Assembly: GCA_013205245.1 (NCBI GenBank)
Contig: JABMNH010000039.1
Location: 1-55,815 of the forward strand
Length of the DNA stretch: 55,815 nt
From: Flavobacteriales bacterium
GTDB lineage: Bacteria; Bacteroidota; Bacteroidia; Flavobacteriales; Flavobacteriaceae
Reading direction: 5' to 3'
In this document: positions 55,515 to 55,815 of the stretch, in pieces
Position numbering within the stretch: the stretch's first letter is position 1
Layout: each line of letters opens with the position of its first letter
The notes under the pieces: generated by a model
Told to the model about the DNA's origin: nothing
Seen by the model: only the letters and a program-made list of their open reading frames with translations
The model's database searches: none
Position numbers and translations under genes: made by a program

Positions 55515-55766
55515 ATGTGTTTATCAATACCAGGAAAATTAATAGAAATCACGGCAGAATTAGATAAAACCTTTAGATTGGGTAAAGTATCGTTTGATGG
55601 CATCATAAAAGAAGTAAGTTTAACATTGGTGCCAGAAGCCAATGTGGGTGACTATGTTTTGGTTCATGTAGGCGCTGCCATTTCTACAATTGACGCAATT
55701 GAAGCTAAAAAAACTTTCGACCTATTAAAACAACTCGACGAACTTCATGAGTTAAATCCCGAATAG
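55515..55766 (+). CDS. hypC: Hydrogenase maturation chaperone HypC
   Basis: The 83-aa protein has the HypC start MCLSIPGKL, whose Cys2 is essential for carrying the Fe(CN)2CO group with HypD. The beta-barrel pattern GKVSFDGIIKEVSLTLVPEANVGDYVLVHVGAAISTID is complete and the length is normal. It starts 6 bases after hypB. HypC implies that a NiFe hydrogenase and HypD, HypE, HypF and HypA lie farther right or elsewhere. The last 49 bases of the window after it hold nothing that I recognise. Confidence 0.93.
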   Translation: MCLSIPGKLIEITAELDKTFRLGKVSFDGIIKEVSLTLVPEANVGDYVLVHVGAAISTIDAIEAKKTFDLLKQLDELHELNPE

Positions 55767-55815
55767 ATTTATAATTGATAGCTAGATTCAACTATTAAGT
55801 GCACCAGCGTGGTTA

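Overview
The window reads as one stretch of a marine-type Flavobacteriaceae (Bacteroidota) chromosome. The basis is low GC (by eye about one third), weak Shine-Dalgarno signals, repeated TAnnTTTG minus-7 promoter elements, a SecDF fusion, and family-level matches throughout. I saw no rRNA, tRNA, CRISPR array, intact insertion sequence or prophage, and no gene-free gap above 300 bases.

Layout. 1-1283: 5' part of a secreted C-type-lectin-domain surface protein that runs off the left edge. 1337-2799: pheS and a small retropepsin-like protease. 3010-9003: two glutamate dehydrogenases with different coenzyme signatures, flanking a 1010-aa receiver plus PEP/pyruvate-binding (ATP-grasp) protein that lacks the catalytic parts of a true PEP synthase. 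9163-21529: housekeeping and metabolic genes (LysE-type exporter, dinB, a saccharopine-dehydrogenase-like enzyme, a radical SAM protein, a GreA-like protein, DoxX, thioredoxin, asd, U32 protein, SDR, a MazG-like protein, ilvE, two lipoproteins, mnmD). 21575-25237: a tight operon of a 43-aa membrane peptide, a class III PLP enzyme, a kinase-like protein and a secernin-like C69 hydrolase. 25234-31508: obg, adk, hpt, secDF, dusB. 31622-34657: a PD40 beta-propeller lipoprotein and lepA. 34836-48480: an Alvin-type dicluster ferredoxin, a two-subunit 2-oxoacid:ferredoxin oxidoreductase (korAB), and an 11-gene complex I operon (nuoABCDHIJKLMN) with no nuoE, nuoF or nuoG, ending in a small uncharacterised protein. 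48672-53300: envelope glycosyltransferases and an LpxH-like phosphoesterase. 53505-54726: YebC and a small membrane protein. 54866-55766: a sigma factor cut off after region 2 and joined out of frame to the middle of hypB, followed by intact hypC.

How the genes work together. The most interesting block is 34836-48480. KorAB makes reduced low-potential ferredoxin from a 2-oxoacid, probably 2-oxoglutarate. The neighbouring ferredoxin is the natural carrier. The complex I beside them has kept its quinone and proton-pumping modules but has no NADH-oxidising module in its operon. This suggests a ferredoxin:quinone oxidoreductase fed from the TCA cycle, analogous to the Oor/flavodoxin-driven complex I of Campylobacter and Helicobacter. 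A second candidate system is the PLP enzyme, kinase-like and C69 operon. A third is the GDH, receiver/ATP-grasp, GDH block. The right end carries a sharp chimeric junction at about 55,089 that is either a real deletion or insertion or an assembly error, so everything beyond it should be treated as possibly not contiguous.
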